Positions 8,259-18,225 of a DNA stretch of 64,000 nucleotides are shown one piece after another. A program made the translations under genes and the position numbers. Each line of letters opens with the position of its first letter. The stretch's first letter is position 1. The notes under the pieces were generated by a model. The model was given only the letters and a program-made list of their open reading frames with translations, did no database searches and was not told the origin of the DNA. The DNA comes from a virus, in the IMG/VR virus record IMGVR_UViG_3300046787_000438, positions 1 through 64,000 of that record, one strand, 5' to 3'.

Positions 8259-11250
8259 AAGACGTCGCAGAAAACTAACGACTCTCATGAGTCGCCTAGA
8301 CGATAGGATGAAGGCTGTAGAGCTGCGCCCTATTAGCCTACTCACGCAAGCTCAGGTATCTGCTGCTGTAGATTCAGGCGCGGCAGATACTCCGCCAGCC
8401 GCATATGTAGGCCCAGATGCCCCCGCGAGATTTATAAAGATTGAAAGTGCCTATGTATATCCCAAAGGCATAGCTAACTCTAAACTTACCGAGGATAGGG
8501 TAGAGATATTCTTAGAGTCTACTCTAGGAGTGTCTAAAGATGGAATCCTAGAGATTCACGGTATTCACGGTACATCAACTCAGGCTATCGACGTAGATGG
8601 CAAAGCATTTAAGGTTATATCTACGGATACTGCCCCCTGGACTGATAGGCCATCATACGCCCAGAGCCCTACATCTGGTCAGCGCACTGGCGTTACTATA
8701 TCTAATACATACACGTTTAAGCCTGAAACTGTTGCACCAAAGACTTGGACATCTAAAAAAACTCTTATAACTAAAGTTGCTATTTCTACGTATGCAATTT
8801 CAGGCTCTACAGTGACCCTAGCCCTAGCCAGTGCCCACAAATTTGTTGTTGGCGACATACTGTACGTGGACATTTATGCTGCGGATTCGAGAGCTTACGG
8901 CGTTGATGGTTTAGTGAAGGTGACCGCGGTTACTAGCTCTAGCATCACCTATGTTCTAGATGCGGGAGTAGATACTCCTATAGCCGCCACTGCCCCCGAT
9001 ACTACGATGTACGTGTTCCCCGTGGCTAGACAATACCTAGCCGTAGGCTCTACCTGGGCAGACACTGCCAACAATATCCTGTATTACTGGGATGGAATAC
9101 GTTGGGTTGATTATAGTAAGGTTGCAGATCCAATACGGGATGGCGATCCTCCAGCTGCTCCCACTAGCCTAACGTTTGCTAACGATGATGTAGAGTTTTA
9201 TGGGAATAACTCCGTACCAGTAGCCACTTTTACTGTGAGCTGGACTGCCCCCGATAAAACTAAAGCTGGTAAGGCATTAACTGACCTAGTAGGGTATACC
9301 CTGAAGTGGCGTAAAAGTACCTCTGACCCGTGGACTTCAGCAGATATTCGTGGTGGGGCCACTACATACAAGTTCTCAGGGTCTGACATGCTGAAGCAGG
9401 GAACGCTTTATTACTTCTCTGTAATCGCATATGACAGTGGGCTTCAGGACTCAATCGCGCTGACTGGTACCCATACAACTAGAACGGGGCCAGTTAGCTC
9501 TCTACCAAACGTGCGACCTACACCTCTAACGGCTACTTCGTACATGGGGACTATAACCCTTACTTGGAACGGTAATATGGAGAACTCCTCTGGAGTAGTT
9601 CAGCCGATGCCACCAGGTGTATCCATGCTATACATCTATGCAGCAATAACTAGTGCATCATTTACTCCTACCGATGCAAATTTAATTGGAGTTATATCCG
9701 CTGTTACAGGTGCAAAATTAGTTTTTGCCGACGGAATAACCTACGGAACTAGTTACTACTTTAAAGCTAAAGTTATGGACGCCTCTGGACAGTCCTCGGG
9801 ATTCTCTGCACCCACTACCGCCAAAGCCGAATCTCTAGTTGATGCTAACGCTATTGCTGGAGTCATAGCTGCTGCAAATATAGTCCCTGGAACTATGGTT
9901 GTTGGCGACAAAATTACAGGAATGACCGTAACTGGGCAATTAGTACAGGGTATGGAGATTCATGGGAACCTAGTTAAAGCTAATACTATCGAGGCAGATA
10001 GGATCAAGGCTGGAGCAATAACTGCCAAGATTGTCCAAGGTGATGTAATTAGCAGTAAGCTATCCCAGACTGGTAATCGAGTTACTATGGATAGTACTGG
10101 TTTCTACGGGTATGACACTAATGGAAGTGTCACTTTTAGAGTATTAGCCAATACAGGCGCGGTATATATCGCTAGTGGAGTTCAAATTGGTGGCTATGCC
10201 ACTACGGACTCCTTAAACACCGTGTCAGCTACTGCTAGTACCGCTAAATCAACTGCTGATACTGCTAAGTCAACGGCCGATAGCGTCAATATAACGGTCA
10301 ATGGTAAGCTAGATAAGGGTAAAGCTGCCGATGATATAAATTATGGTTCTACGACTATAAATGGCGGCATGATAACCACTGGCTCTATTTCGGCAGATCA
10401 GATAGCCGCGTACACCATTACTGCTCTTGAAATTGACACTAACTACATATACGCTGGTGCTATTTCAGCTACTCAGATATCGGCTGGTACTCTAACTGGT
10501 AGGACAGTAAGGACAGCATCTAGTGGAACTCGTGTCCAAATGGACTCTGCTACGGATTCACTTAGATTTTTTAATGGATCTACTGAAGTAGGCACTATCT
10601 ATGGTGGTAGCGTGTCCACATACGGGCTAACTTTAGACAATAACTCTACGGAGAGCTTGCGACTACTTCCAGGAGCAATCTCGCTGGTAGGTTCTGGTGT
10701 AGGCATTAGGCTGTCTGCGGCAGCTACCAAAGCTAGCTCCATAATTAAATTAGACTCTGGAAGTTTAGATATCCCCGATCTATATGGAACGGGGTATGGA
10801 ATTGTTGGAGTTACTGCAGCTGGTAGGACGTTTAGATCTAGCTTGTCCCACACTTCCGTATCTAACAAGGTAGTTTACGTGGGCTCAGACGGGTTATTGA
10901 CTACGTCTAGCTCAGATGAGCGAATTAAGCAAAATATATCAGAGTTGCCGCTTGGTTTGGATTTTGTATCTAGATTAGAGCCTAAGCAGTATGAATTTAA
11001 ATATCACCCAGGTGTAGTCGAGTATGGTCTGCTGGCTCAGGAAGTTAAATCTTTACTACAAGAGTATGGATCGGAAGCTACCGAAACTATCGTCCCTATC
11101 GATGATTCTGACTGGGGTAAGGCGCATCTACCCGATGGACAGACCGATGCACTGCTCGGTATGGAATATGTTCGGCTTATACCTATACTAATCAACTCCA
11201 TTAAAGAGTTAAAGGCAAAGGTAGACGAACTCGAGCAGAGAGGTTTTTGA
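8248..11250 (+). CDS. FN3-containing tail protein with S74 self-cleaving chaperone
   Basis: About 1000 residues from ATG 8248, chosen because GGAAAGG lies 5 nt upstream; in-frame starts at 8230 and 8233 would lengthen the overlap. A basic N-terminus (MGIRRRRRK) and coiled coil lead into beta-rich segments, two fibronectin type III-like domains at about 300-417 and 417-530, and repeated AIxGxxIxAGTI segments of triple-beta-helix character. The C-terminal 110 residues are a Peptidase_S74 intramolecular chaperone: SSDERIKQNI at about 887-896, then YGLLAQEV, then a LIPILINSIKELKAKVDELE coiled coil. In this family the Ser-Lys dyad cuts the chaperone off after trimer folding. Likely a central fibre or receptor-binding protein. 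Confidence 0.82.
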   Translation: MGIRRRRRKLTTLMSRLDDRMKAVELRPISLLTQAQVSAAVDSGAADTPPAAYVGPDAPARFIKIESAYVYPKGIANSKLTEDRVEIFLESTLGVSKDGILEIHGIHGTSTQAIDVDGKAFKVISTDTAPWTDRPSYAQSPTSGQRTGVTISNTYTFKPETVAPKTWTSKKTLITKVAISTYAISGSTVTLALASAHKFVVGDILYVDIYAADSRAYGVDGLVKVTAVTSSSITYVLDAGVDTPIAATAPDTTMYVFPVARQYLAVGSTWADTANNILYYWDGIRWVDYSKVADPIRDGDPPAAPTSLTFANDDVEFYGNNSVPVATFTVSWTAPDKTKAGKALTDLVGYTLKWRKSTSDPWTSADIRGGATTYKFSGSDMLKQGTLYYFSVIAYDSGLQDSIALTGTHTTRTGPVSSLPNVRPTPLTATSYMGTITLTWNGNMENSSGVVQPMPPGVSMLYIYAAITSASFTPTDANLIGVISAVTGAKLVFADGITYGTSYYFKAKVMDASGQSSGFSAPTTAKAESLVDANAIAGVIAAANIVPGTMVVGDKITGMTVTGQLVQGMEIHGNLVKANTIEADRIKAGAITAKIVQGDVISSKLSQTGNRVTMDSTGFYGYDTNGSVTFRVLANTGAVYIASGVQIGGYATTDSLNTVSATASTAKSTADTAKSTADSVNITVNGKLDKGKAADDINYGSTTINGGMITTGSISADQIAAYTITALEIDTNYIYAGAISATQISAGTLTGRTVRTASSGTRVQMDSATDSLRFFNGSTEVGTIYGGSVSTYGLTLDNNSTESLRLLPGAISLVGSGVGIRLSAAATKASSIIKLDSGSLDIPDLYGTGYGIVGVTAAGRTFRSSLSHTSVSNKVVYVGSDGLLTTSSSDERIKQNISELPLGLDFVSRLEPKQYEFKYHPGVVEYGLLAQEVKSLLQEYGSEATETIVPIDDSDWGKAHLPDGQTDALLGMEYVRLIPILINSIKELKAKVDELEQRGF

Positions 11251-11254
11251 TTTA

Positions 11255-11716
11255 ATGTACTCAGTTAAGGACGGGGAGAGGACCTTACAGTTCAATGGGA
11301 CCCTACTTGCAAAATCTACTTCAGAACGAAATGGTGCCTATCGCTGGATAGAGTTTGAGCTATATCGTACAGATAGTGGATCTTATATTCTTTCTCGTAC
11401 GGGGGTGTCTTTGATATACCACGGAGCTGCATGCCCCCTAGTGTCGAGGTATCGACTCACCGAGGCACCCCAGGGAGAGCTTCAGGATGCAGCTGTACAG
11501 TGCGAAGAGTGTAGTCCAGACTCTAGTTTGGCTTTGATTTTTCCTGAAAAGTACCGCCACTGGGCTCAAATTACGGAGGATCCGTCAGACATAGTCAATG
11601 CCCTATATAAATATGATGATGCTCATGGCATTTACTACCTAACTGGAGTAGCTCAGCGTTTATTAAAGGATGCATCTAAAGTTGACTCTAAGATAAAAAG
11701 TGTGTATGCTACTTAA
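11255..11716 (+). CDS. hypothetical protein with paired Cys motif
   Basis: A 153-residue protein starting 4 nt after the S74 tail protein, with GAGAGG upstream. It has a beta-rich first half and cysteines at HGAACPLVSRYR and VQCEECSPD, spaced as a possible metal or disulfide site. No family is recognised. It closes the tail operon just before the polymerase, so it could be a tail accessory or the first early gene. Confidence 0.6.
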   Translation: MYSVKDGERTLQFNGTLLAKSTSERNGAYRWIEFELYRTDSGSYILSRTGVSLIYHGAACPLVSRYRLTEAPQGELQDAAVQCEECSPDSSLALIFPEKYRHWAQITEDPSDIVNALYKYDDAHGIYYLTGVAQRLLKDASKVDSKIKSVYAT

Positions 11717-11749
11717 ATAGTTTTATAGCCTCAATAGAAAAGACATTTA

Positions 11750-13567
11750 ATGACATCAGCTCTAGAGGGAGTTAATCTCCACCTTGTAGACACCGTAGAA
11801 AAAGCTCAGGCGTTTATGACCTGGCTGGGGGAGCGGCGTCCATTAAATGCTATTGCCATTGACACCGAGACTGGCGAGCTTCCAGGAAATCCAAAGAAAG
11901 ATGCTTTCTCCCCTTGGCATGGTCGCCTACGCCTAGTTCAGGTTGGTGATGGGCAGACTGGCTGGTCTATACCATGGGAAGATTGGAAGGGTGTTTTCTA
12001 TAACGCCATGGACCGTTTCGACGGACCTATTGTCTGCCACAATATCGCCTTCGAAGCTCGCTGGTTCGACGTTCAGTCTGACTGGGAACTTCCTTGGCAC
12101 CGTGCGCATGACACGATGATTATGTCGAAAATTATTAATCCTCTTGAGAGCGCTGCTCTAAAGGAGCTAACACGTGTCCACGTAGATCCTCGTGCAGCAG
12201 CACTCCAAAGTATCTTGGATCATGGGCTAGCTGATAACGGCTGGACATGGGGAACTGTACCTATCAACTACGAACCCTACTGGTCTTATGGTGCACTTGA
12301 TACAGTGCTAACTATGAAGCTCTTTGAAAAGTTTTGGGATCTGACTGCCCCTGGTAAGCCATATAGCATGGCCTACGAACTCGAGATGAATACTCGTCGT
12401 ATCACAACTAAAATGGAACTCAATGGTGCTCGTGTAGACCTTGAGTACTCCAAGAAAAAGTACGATGAACTCATCTCATACACCGAGCAGGTGTCCACTT
12501 GGGCGAAGCAGAACTATGGCCTAGGTATTGGAAGTAATCCCCAGCTGGTAAGGACGTTCGAGGGCCTGGGGGCCGAGATTACTGACTTTACTCCCTCTGG
12601 TCAGAAGTCTGCCTCGAAAGATCAACTGAAAAAGCTGACGATTGATGGCACCCCCGAAGTAAAGCAACTTGCAGATACTACCCTGAAGTACCGTCAGGCA
12701 CTTAAGGTTGCAAATACATATTTCTTAAACTTCTTGAACGACAATACAAATGGGCTAGTCCACCCGTCGATCAATACAATGGGCGCTCGTACTGGACGTA
12801 TGTCTATCCAGAATCCAGCGTTGCAGACCCTCCCAAAGGGTGACGATACAGTCCGTCGTGCATTTCTTCCTAAGGATGATGACCACGTAATCATCACTTC
12901 TGACCTTGACCAGGTCGAGTTCCGTATGTTTTCGTCCCTATCTCAAGACCAGAACTTGATTAACCTATTCAATCTTGCAGATGCGACTGGCTCTGACCCA
13001 TTCACCGAGATCGGTCGTGAAGTATATAACGACCCTTCTATGGTTAAATCAGACAAGCGACGTGGTCTCATCAAGGGCGTTGTGTATGGGCGTCTATATG
13101 GCGCTGGTGTATCTAAGCAAGCACTAACTGCTGGTGTTCCAGAAGACCAGATGCGTGCTGTGTCCAACGCGTTTGACGAGCGCTACCCTGGAATGCAACT
13201 ATTCCAGAAGGCAGTCGAAAAGCGTGGAACCGAGCGTCTTGAGACAGAAGGTCAGGGTTTCGTAAATACTTGGACTGGTCGTCGTATCCCTTGCGATGAA
13301 GACCGCGTATACACTCTTGTTAACTACCTAATTCAGGGCGGTGCAGCCGAGGTATTCAAGTCAAACCTAGTCAAACTTGACCAGGCTGACCTTACAGATC
13401 TACTTATTGTCCCTGTACACGATGAAATTGTGCTCAATGCCCCTCGCAAGGATGCAGAAGAAATCAAGGAACTTGTGCGTAGGTGCATGACAACTACCGA
13501 TGGCTGGGCCGTGCCTCTTACGGCAGATGCAGATGGCCCACTAGAAAACTGGGGAGAGAAGTACTAA
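11750..13567 (+). CDS. DNA polymerase, family A, with 3'-5' exonuclease
   Basis: A 605-residue T7-like replicative polymerase. Exonuclease motifs: DTE at 38-40, CHNIAFEARWFD (Exo II) and YGALDTV (Exo III). Polymerase motifs: RTGRMSIQNPALQ, motif A SDLDQVEFR at about 384-392, motif B RRGLIKGVVYGRLYG at about 435-450 and motif C VHDEIV near 555-560. No 5' nuclease domain is present, as usual for phage enzymes. The stop overlaps the next ATG as TAATG, so the RuvC-like gene is translationally coupled. No strong Shine-Dalgarno sequence is seen before ATG 11750. Confidence 0.95.
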   Translation: MTSALEGVNLHLVDTVEKAQAFMTWLGERRPLNAIAIDTETGELPGNPKKDAFSPWHGRLRLVQVGDGQTGWSIPWEDWKGVFYNAMDRFDGPIVCHNIAFEARWFDVQSDWELPWHRAHDTMIMSKIINPLESAALKELTRVHVDPRAAALQSILDHGLADNGWTWGTVPINYEPYWSYGALDTVLTMKLFEKFWDLTAPGKPYSMAYELEMNTRRITTKMELNGARVDLEYSKKKYDELISYTEQVSTWAKQNYGLGIGSNPQLVRTFEGLGAEITDFTPSGQKSASKDQLKKLTIDGTPEVKQLADTTLKYRQALKVANTYFLNFLNDNTNGLVHPSINTMGARTGRMSIQNPALQTLPKGDDTVRRAFLPKDDDHVIITSDLDQVEFRMFSSLSQDQNLINLFNLADATGSDPFTEIGREVYNDPSMVKSDKRRGLIKGVVYGRLYGAGVSKQALTAGVPEDQMRAVSNAFDERYPGMQLFQKAVEKRGTERLETEGQGFVNTWTGRRIPCDEDRVYTLVNYLIQGGAAEVFKSNLVKLDQADLTDLLIVPVHDEIVLNAPRKDAEEIKELVRRCMTTTDGWAVPLTADADGPLENWGEKY

Positions 13568-14034
13568 TGACTGACTATGTATTGGCTATTGATCCAGGGA
13601 AAGCCACTGGAATGGCCCTATTTAGCCGCGAGGCGGGCGCAGAGCCTGTTATGGAGTGGTCTAGAGAGCTAGAGCAGTGGGAAGTTGCCGATGCCGTACG
13701 CGAGGTCCTATGGAATCCTGTAATGCGTAACCATCTCGATGTTGTCTGCGAGAGATTTGTCATCAATGCTCAGACGGTCCGTAACTCACAAGCCCCCTAC
13801 TCTTTGGAAGTAATCGGTATTGTAAAACAATGCCTACTAGATAACGGTAGAAAGATGGACGATATATACTTCCAGGCTCCTGCAAATGCTATGTCAATGT
13901 TCACCAACGAGGCACTGAAGAAGCTGGGCTACTGGCATCGTGGTGGAGCGGGCCATGCTCTGGATGCAATCCGACACGCCCTACTTAGACTTGTGTCTAA
14001 AGGCTGGAAACCAGTAAGATTGCTAGATAAATAA
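13567..14034 (+). CDS. RuvC-like Holliday junction resolvase / nuclease
   Basis: A 155-residue protein. ATG 13567 is chosen because it overlaps the polymerase stop (TAATG) and begins directly with the RNase H-fold strand YVLAIDPGKATGMAL, whose Asp is the first catalytic residue. VVCERFVI supplies the conserved Glu and GHALDAIRHAL the C-terminal Asp/His. This is the phage RuvC-like arrangement. It would act on branched DNA from replication or recombination. Confidence 0.8.
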   Translation: MTDYVLAIDPGKATGMALFSREAGAEPVMEWSRELEQWEVADAVREVLWNPVMRNHLDVVCERFVINAQTVRNSQAPYSLEVIGIVKQCLLDNGRKMDDIYFQAPANAMSMFTNEALKKLGYWHRGGAGHALDAIRHALLRLVSKGWKPVRLLDK

Positions 14035-14060
14035 ATTTTTAAGTTATTATCAAAAAAAGC

Positions 14061-14089
14061 TTGCACACACGATTTTTTTCTGATAATAT
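14061..14089 (+). promoter_or_regulatory. sigma70-type promoter for the helicase operon
   Basis: TTGCAC at 14061-14066, a 17-nt spacer rich in T, then TAATAT at 14084-14089. The predicted transcription start is about 20 nt before the TTG start codon at 14118. The spacer includes TGCACACACGATTTTTTT, closely matched on the opposite strand upstream of the primase-helicase gene. Confidence 0.6.
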
Positions 14090-14117
14090 AGTTGTAGTAA
14101 CAGATTGGAGACCCTAA

Positions 14118-15956
14118 TTGGGTGTTTTTGTAGAACTAGATGGTGAGCACATCATTGTCAATGCCGAGTGGCGTCTAAAAGAGGTTTGCCGCTCACTTCC
14201 AGGTGCCAAGTGGGACTCAGACCGCAACGTTTGGCGCATCCCTGTTTCTTGGACTGGATGCCTATCCCTCCGCTCAACCTTTGGCGATCAGCTGGAGATT
14301 GGCCCTAACTTAGCTAAGTGGGCTACAGACGAGAAGATCAATCGTATCGATCCAAGCAACGTCTTACGTGAAATCGAAATGATGGAAGAGGGCGATGAAG
14401 ACCTGTTCCCTCACCAGCGTGCTGGCGTAGAGTTCCTCTCTAAGGCTCGTAGAGCTCTGCTAGCAGACGAACCAGGGCTTGGCAAGACTGCCCAGGCTAT
14501 CCGCGCTCTAAAACGCCTACATGACTCTGGAGAGCAGGTTTTTCCTGCCATGATCGTGTGCCCCAACACTTTGAAGACTAACTGGGAGCGCGAGTTTGAC
14601 CGCTGGTGGCCAGGTATCGATGTTCAGGTAGTTAAGGGCTCTGCAACCCAGCGTCGTAAGGCCTTCGAGCACGAGGCTCAGGTTTACGTTGTAAACTGGG
14701 AGTCTCTGCGCAGTCACTCGCGTCTCCTATCTTACGGAAGCATTGCGCTAGCCAGATGCACCGAGTGTGGTGGCCATGACAGTAAAATCAGCGCCTCCCG
14801 CTGTGAGGTACATCAGCGTGACCTAAACTTTATTAACTTCAAGTCAGTGGTTGCCGATGAGATTCACCGCTCAAAGGATCCTAAGTCTAAGCAGACTCGT
14901 GCCTTCTGGGCAGCATCTGGTAATGCAGACATTAGATTTGCCCTGACTGGTACTCCAATTGCTAACACTGTAGTTGACCTCTGGCCAATTCTTCACTGGC
15001 TAGATGCCAAAGAGTGGCCTAGTAAAACTAAATGGTTGGATCGTTACGTGAATACCATGATGAACGCCTTCGGCGGGCTCATGATTTTAGGTCTTAAGCC
15101 AGCTATGGAGTCAGAGTTCTTTGCTGGAATTAATCCTAGAATGCGTCGCATGCTGAAGTCGCGCGTTCTCCCTTGGCTGCCAGAGGTCATAAATGATCGT
15201 CGTGATGTTGAGATGGGCGCTAAGCAGGCTAAAGCCTATAAGCAAATGCTCGATCACATGATGTCGGTGTTGGACTCAACGCCCGAGGAGTTGCTAGCTG
15301 ATATCAACATCGATGCTGGAACCTTAGATGGCGGAGTTGTAGTGGCCCCTAACCCTCTAACTCAGGCGATGCGTCTAAATCAGTTTGCTAGTGCGTATGG
15401 CGTGATAGAGGTTACTGAAACAGGGGAAAAGATGCTTTTGTCAGACCCTTCTTGTAAGGTTGATGCTTTGATGGATGATATCGAGAGCGGAGACTTCGGA
15501 GAGGACTCTGTTGCAGTCTGTGCTGTCTCTCGGCAGCTAATCGAACTACTAAGCGCACGTATGCTCAAGGAAAAGATTCCACATGGACTAATTACTGGTG
15601 CACAGTCTGCTGAAGAGCGTCAGCAGGCAATCGATGATTTCCAGGCTGGCCGCACTAAGTGGATTCTTTTCACTGCCCAGGCTGGTGGTGTTGGGGTCAC
15701 CTTGACAACTGCGCGTCGACTTGTTATGCTTCAAAGACCATGGTCGCTTGTGGACTACAAGCAGGCCTTGGACCGTGTTCACCGAATTGGCTCTGAGATC
15801 CATGATTCGATTCTCATTACTGACTACGTGACTGCGGGATCCATCGAAGAGCGAGTAATTGAAGCTCTAGATGCTAAAGCACACAACTTTGAGCAGGTAG
15901 TTAAGGATAAGACCCAGCTCATGAAGATGCTCGTTGAGAGCAGAAAGGAACTCTGA
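14118..15956 (+). CDS. SNF2-type SF2 DNA helicase with HARP-like N-terminus
   Basis: A 612-residue protein starting at TTG 14118; GGAG lies 7 nt upstream and there is no better in-frame start. Residues about 10-50 (NAEWRLKEVCRSLPGAKWDSD) resemble the HARP-like domain of SMARCAL1-type annealing helicases. Walker A ADEPGLGKT is at about 115-123, motif II DEIH at about 246-249, motif III ALTGTPIAN, and motif VI LDRVHRIGS at about 549-557. A short insert between motifs Ia and II has CTECGGHDSKISASRCEVH, a probable zinc-binding loop. It probably remodels forks during phage replication. Confidence 0.88.
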   Translation: MGVFVELDGEHIIVNAEWRLKEVCRSLPGAKWDSDRNVWRIPVSWTGCLSLRSTFGDQLEIGPNLAKWATDEKINRIDPSNVLREIEMMEEGDEDLFPHQRAGVEFLSKARRALLADEPGLGKTAQAIRALKRLHDSGEQVFPAMIVCPNTLKTNWEREFDRWWPGIDVQVVKGSATQRRKAFEHEAQVYVVNWESLRSHSRLLSYGSIALARCTECGGHDSKISASRCEVHQRDLNFINFKSVVADEIHRSKDPKSKQTRAFWAASGNADIRFALTGTPIANTVVDLWPILHWLDAKEWPSKTKWLDRYVNTMMNAFGGLMILGLKPAMESEFFAGINPRMRRMLKSRVLPWLPEVINDRRDVEMGAKQAKAYKQMLDHMMSVLDSTPEELLADINIDAGTLDGGVVVAPNPLTQAMRLNQFASAYGVIEVTETGEKMLLSDPSCKVDALMDDIESGDFGEDSVAVCAVSRQLIELLSARMLKEKIPHGLITGAQSAEERQQAIDDFQAGRTKWILFTAQAGGVGVTLTTARRLVMLQRPWSLVDYKQALDRVHRIGSEIHDSILITDYVTAGSIEERVIEALDAKAHNFEQVVKDKTQLMKMLVESRKEL

Positions 15957-16894
15957 TGAGTGTAGTTCCAGTACGTATCTCTAACTCAGAGATTCAGACA
16001 TTTAAAGATTGTCGTCGCCGTTGGTGGCTGACCTATTACCGTCGTCTAAAGCCAAAGGTCACAGAATTTACAGGCGCACTAGCCCTAGGTTCGCGCATTC
16101 ACGAGGCCCTAGACCGCCACTACTCGACTGGTCAAGACCTACTAGAGGCTCATGCAGATTTAGTTCGTGAAGACTTGAAGAAGATGAATGACAGCTATCG
16201 AGACACAACCAATCTAGAAGCTGACGCGGAATTGGGTCGTGTAATGCTAGAGGGTTACCTAGAGTGGGTAGAGCATGAGGGTATTGATGCAGAACTAGAG
16301 ATGATCTCTACAGAAGAAATCTTGGAGCGTCCGATGATGGATGGCCGAGTAATTCTTCAAGGAAAGATCGACATGCGTGTTCGTCGTAAGATCGATGGTG
16401 CTCGCATGATCCGCGACTTTAAAACTGTAGGCGGGTCGTTCGCTGACTTTGGGTCCATGGCTCACATGAACGAGCAGGTCAAGACTTATATGCTTCTGGA
16501 TGAAGTTCAGAGTGCAGAAGACGGTAATCGTACTGATGGTGCCATTTTTACGATGCTTCGTAAGGTTAAGCGCGGTGCTTATGCTAAGCCACCGTTCTAC
16601 GACCAGATCGAAGTTCGTCACAATAGATTTACACTTCGCGCCTTCCTAGAGCAGTTGGAAGGCACTCTCGAAGACATGCTCCGCGTCCGTGACGCGCTGG
16701 ATGAAGGAGGGAGCCACTTTAAGCACGTCTACCCGAAGCCGAGTAAAGACTGCAAGTGGAAATGTCAATTCTTCGCTACCTGCCCGCTGTTTGACGACGG
16801 CTCGGCAGCAGAGGCCGCTCTGAGCGATGCGTTTGTGTCATCCGACCCATACGGTTACTACGGAATCGAAGAAAAGAAGGGAAGTGAGGAGTAA
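15956..16894 (+). CDS. RecB/Cas4-like PD-(D/E)XK nuclease with Fe-S cluster motif
   Basis: A 312-residue protein; ATG overlaps the helicase stop (TGATG). The start SNSEIQTFKDCRRRWW is the typical opening of the PDDEXK_1/Cas4 family. GKIDMRV at about 135 and RDFKT at about 153-157 supply the nuclease Asp and the D-x-K pair. One cysteine near residue 18 and three near the C-terminus (CKWKCQFFATC, about 266-276) fit the 4Fe-4S arrangement of AddB/Cas4 enzymes. Neighbours are recombination genes, so a single-strand exonuclease in phage recombination is likely. Confidence 0.85.
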   Translation: MSVVPVRISNSEIQTFKDCRRRWWLTYYRRLKPKVTEFTGALALGSRIHEALDRHYSTGQDLLEAHADLVREDLKKMNDSYRDTTNLEADAELGRVMLEGYLEWVEHEGIDAELEMISTEEILERPMMDGRVILQGKIDMRVRRKIDGARMIRDFKTVGGSFADFGSMAHMNEQVKTYMLLDEVQSAEDGNRTDGAIFTMLRKVKRGAYAKPPFYDQIEVRHNRFTLRAFLEQLEGTLEDMLRVRDALDEGGSHFKHVYPKPSKDCKWKCQFFATCPLFDDGSAAEAALSDAFVSSDPYGYYGIEEKKGSEE

Positions 16895-17664
16895 TGTCAG
16901 ACGTCGATCGCAGTTTAACAATTATGGTTTATGGCGAATCTAAAGTTGGTAAGTCCAGCTTTGCAGTCACGGCACCATACCCACGCCTAATGCTTGATGT
17001 TGAGGGCGGACACCGTTTCCTCCCGATCAACGTAAAGTATTGGGATCCACTTACTGAGGAGCCACCACTGGCAGACGGGACTTGGGACACAGTTGTAGTT
17101 AAGGTAAACAACTACGACGTTGTCATGAAGGCCTTTCAGTGGTTGCAGTCAGGTAAGCACCAGTTCAAATCTTTGATCATCGACTCAATCTCTGAGTTGC
17201 AGGTCAAGTGCATGGACAACATTGCGGGAACCGAACAGATGAAGATGCAGCAGTGGGGCGAATTGCTTCGCCACATGGGTGCACTACTTCGTGATCTTCG
17301 TGACCTAACAATGCACCCTACTCAGCCTCTCGAGGCTGTAGTACTGACTGCTATGGCACGTAAGGGTCAGGACGGCGTTTACCGTCCTTATCTACAGGGT
17401 CAGCTAGCAATTCAGGCCCCGTATTTCTATGACATTCTGGGCGCAATCACCGTGGAGACGGAACCAAATCCAGATCCAATGCAGCCAGCATTCAAGGTAA
17501 GACGCATGTATGTAGAGCGTACCCCTGAATGGGAAGCTGGAGAGCGCGTTCAAGGACGTCTCGGTAAAGTAGTACAGCAGCAAGACCTTGGTGTCGAGCG
17601 CATGCTGGATATGGTCTTCGGAGAGAAGAAGGCTGCAACAACAACAACAAAGAAAGCAGAGTAA
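16894..17664 (+). CDS. Sak4-like RecA-fold ATPase
   Basis: A 256-residue AAA/RecA-like ATPase with GAGGAG before its ATG. Walker A GESKVGKSSFA is at about 13-23, followed by LMLDVEGG. Walker B LIIDSISELQ is at about 92-101. This matches the Sak4 group of phage single-strand annealing or strand-exchange ATPases, which often sit beside an SSB and a RecB-like nuclease as here. The C-terminus ends in a Thr/Lys tail. Confidence 0.8.
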   Translation: MSDVDRSLTIMVYGESKVGKSSFAVTAPYPRLMLDVEGGHRFLPINVKYWDPLTEEPPLADGTWDTVVVKVNNYDVVMKAFQWLQSGKHQFKSLIIDSISELQVKCMDNIAGTEQMKMQQWGELLRHMGALLRDLRDLTMHPTQPLEAVVLTAMARKGQDGVYRPYLQGQLAIQAPYFYDILGAITVETEPNPDPMQPAFKVRRMYVERTPEWEAGERVQGRLGKVVQQQDLGVERMLDMVFGEKKAATTTTKKAE

Positions 17665-17670
17665 TAAATT

Positions 17671-18219
17671 ATGAGTACTGTAAATTTCGCAGAACTTTAC
17701 GCTAAGGCTGGAGATGCCGCGGCTAGCACCAACTACGAGCCTCTACCAGAGGGTGACTACGAGCTTAAGGTGGTGGAGGCTACTGCAACAACTACCTCCA
17801 CGGGAAAGCTTATGTTCAAGCTAACTACTGAAGTTCAGGGTGGCCCTTACGCTAAGCGTCGCATCTGGGACCAGTGGGTTGTTTCAGCAGATAACGAAAC
17901 TGCAATGAACATCTTCTTTGGTAAGGGTGCTGCACTCGGTCTTTCTAAGGACTACTGGTTGGCAAACCCTACTCCTGCTCAGGTTGAGCAGGCTCTTGCA
18001 CACCGCACCTTCCGTGGAAAGATTGCTATCCGTACTTACAACGGTAAGCAGGGCAATGAGATCAAGAGCTACTTCCCTTCACAGGGAGTGGCTGCTGCAG
18101 CTACCGCTGCACCAGTAGCTGCTGCTCCAGCACCAGCACCTGCTCCAGCTGCTGCTCCAGCACCAGCACCTGCTCCAGCTCCAGCAGCACCAATCGCTAG
18201 CGCAGATACACCGTTCTAA
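17671..18219 (+). CDS. ssDNA-binding protein (DUF669-like) with SSB-type C-terminal tip
   Basis: A 182-residue protein 6 nt after the ATPase. Residues 1-130 contain LPEGDYELKVVEAT...GKLMFKLTTEVQGGPYAKRRIWDQW, the pattern of DUF669-like phage proteins that bind single-stranded DNA. Then comes a 40-residue Ala/Pro linker and the terminal tip SADTPF. Bacterial SSBs end in an acidic DxPF tip that recruits partner proteins, so the linker plus tip is a strong sign of SSB function. The partner could be the helicase, nuclease or Sak4-like ATPase encoded next to it. Confidence 0.75.
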   Translation: MSTVNFAELYAKAGDAAASTNYEPLPEGDYELKVVEATATTTSTGKLMFKLTTEVQGGPYAKRRIWDQWVVSADNETAMNIFFGKGAALGLSKDYWLANPTPAQVEQALAHRTFRGKIAIRTYNGKQGNEIKSYFPSQGVAAAATAAPVAAAPAPAPAPAAAPAPAPAPAPAAPIASADTPF

Positions 18220-18225
18220 TAAAGC

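Noticed and set aside
13483-13566. N-terminal extension of the RuvC-like protein
   Set aside because: The extension lies inside the polymerase gene, while ATG 13567 has the TAATG coupling and begins right at the conserved domain.
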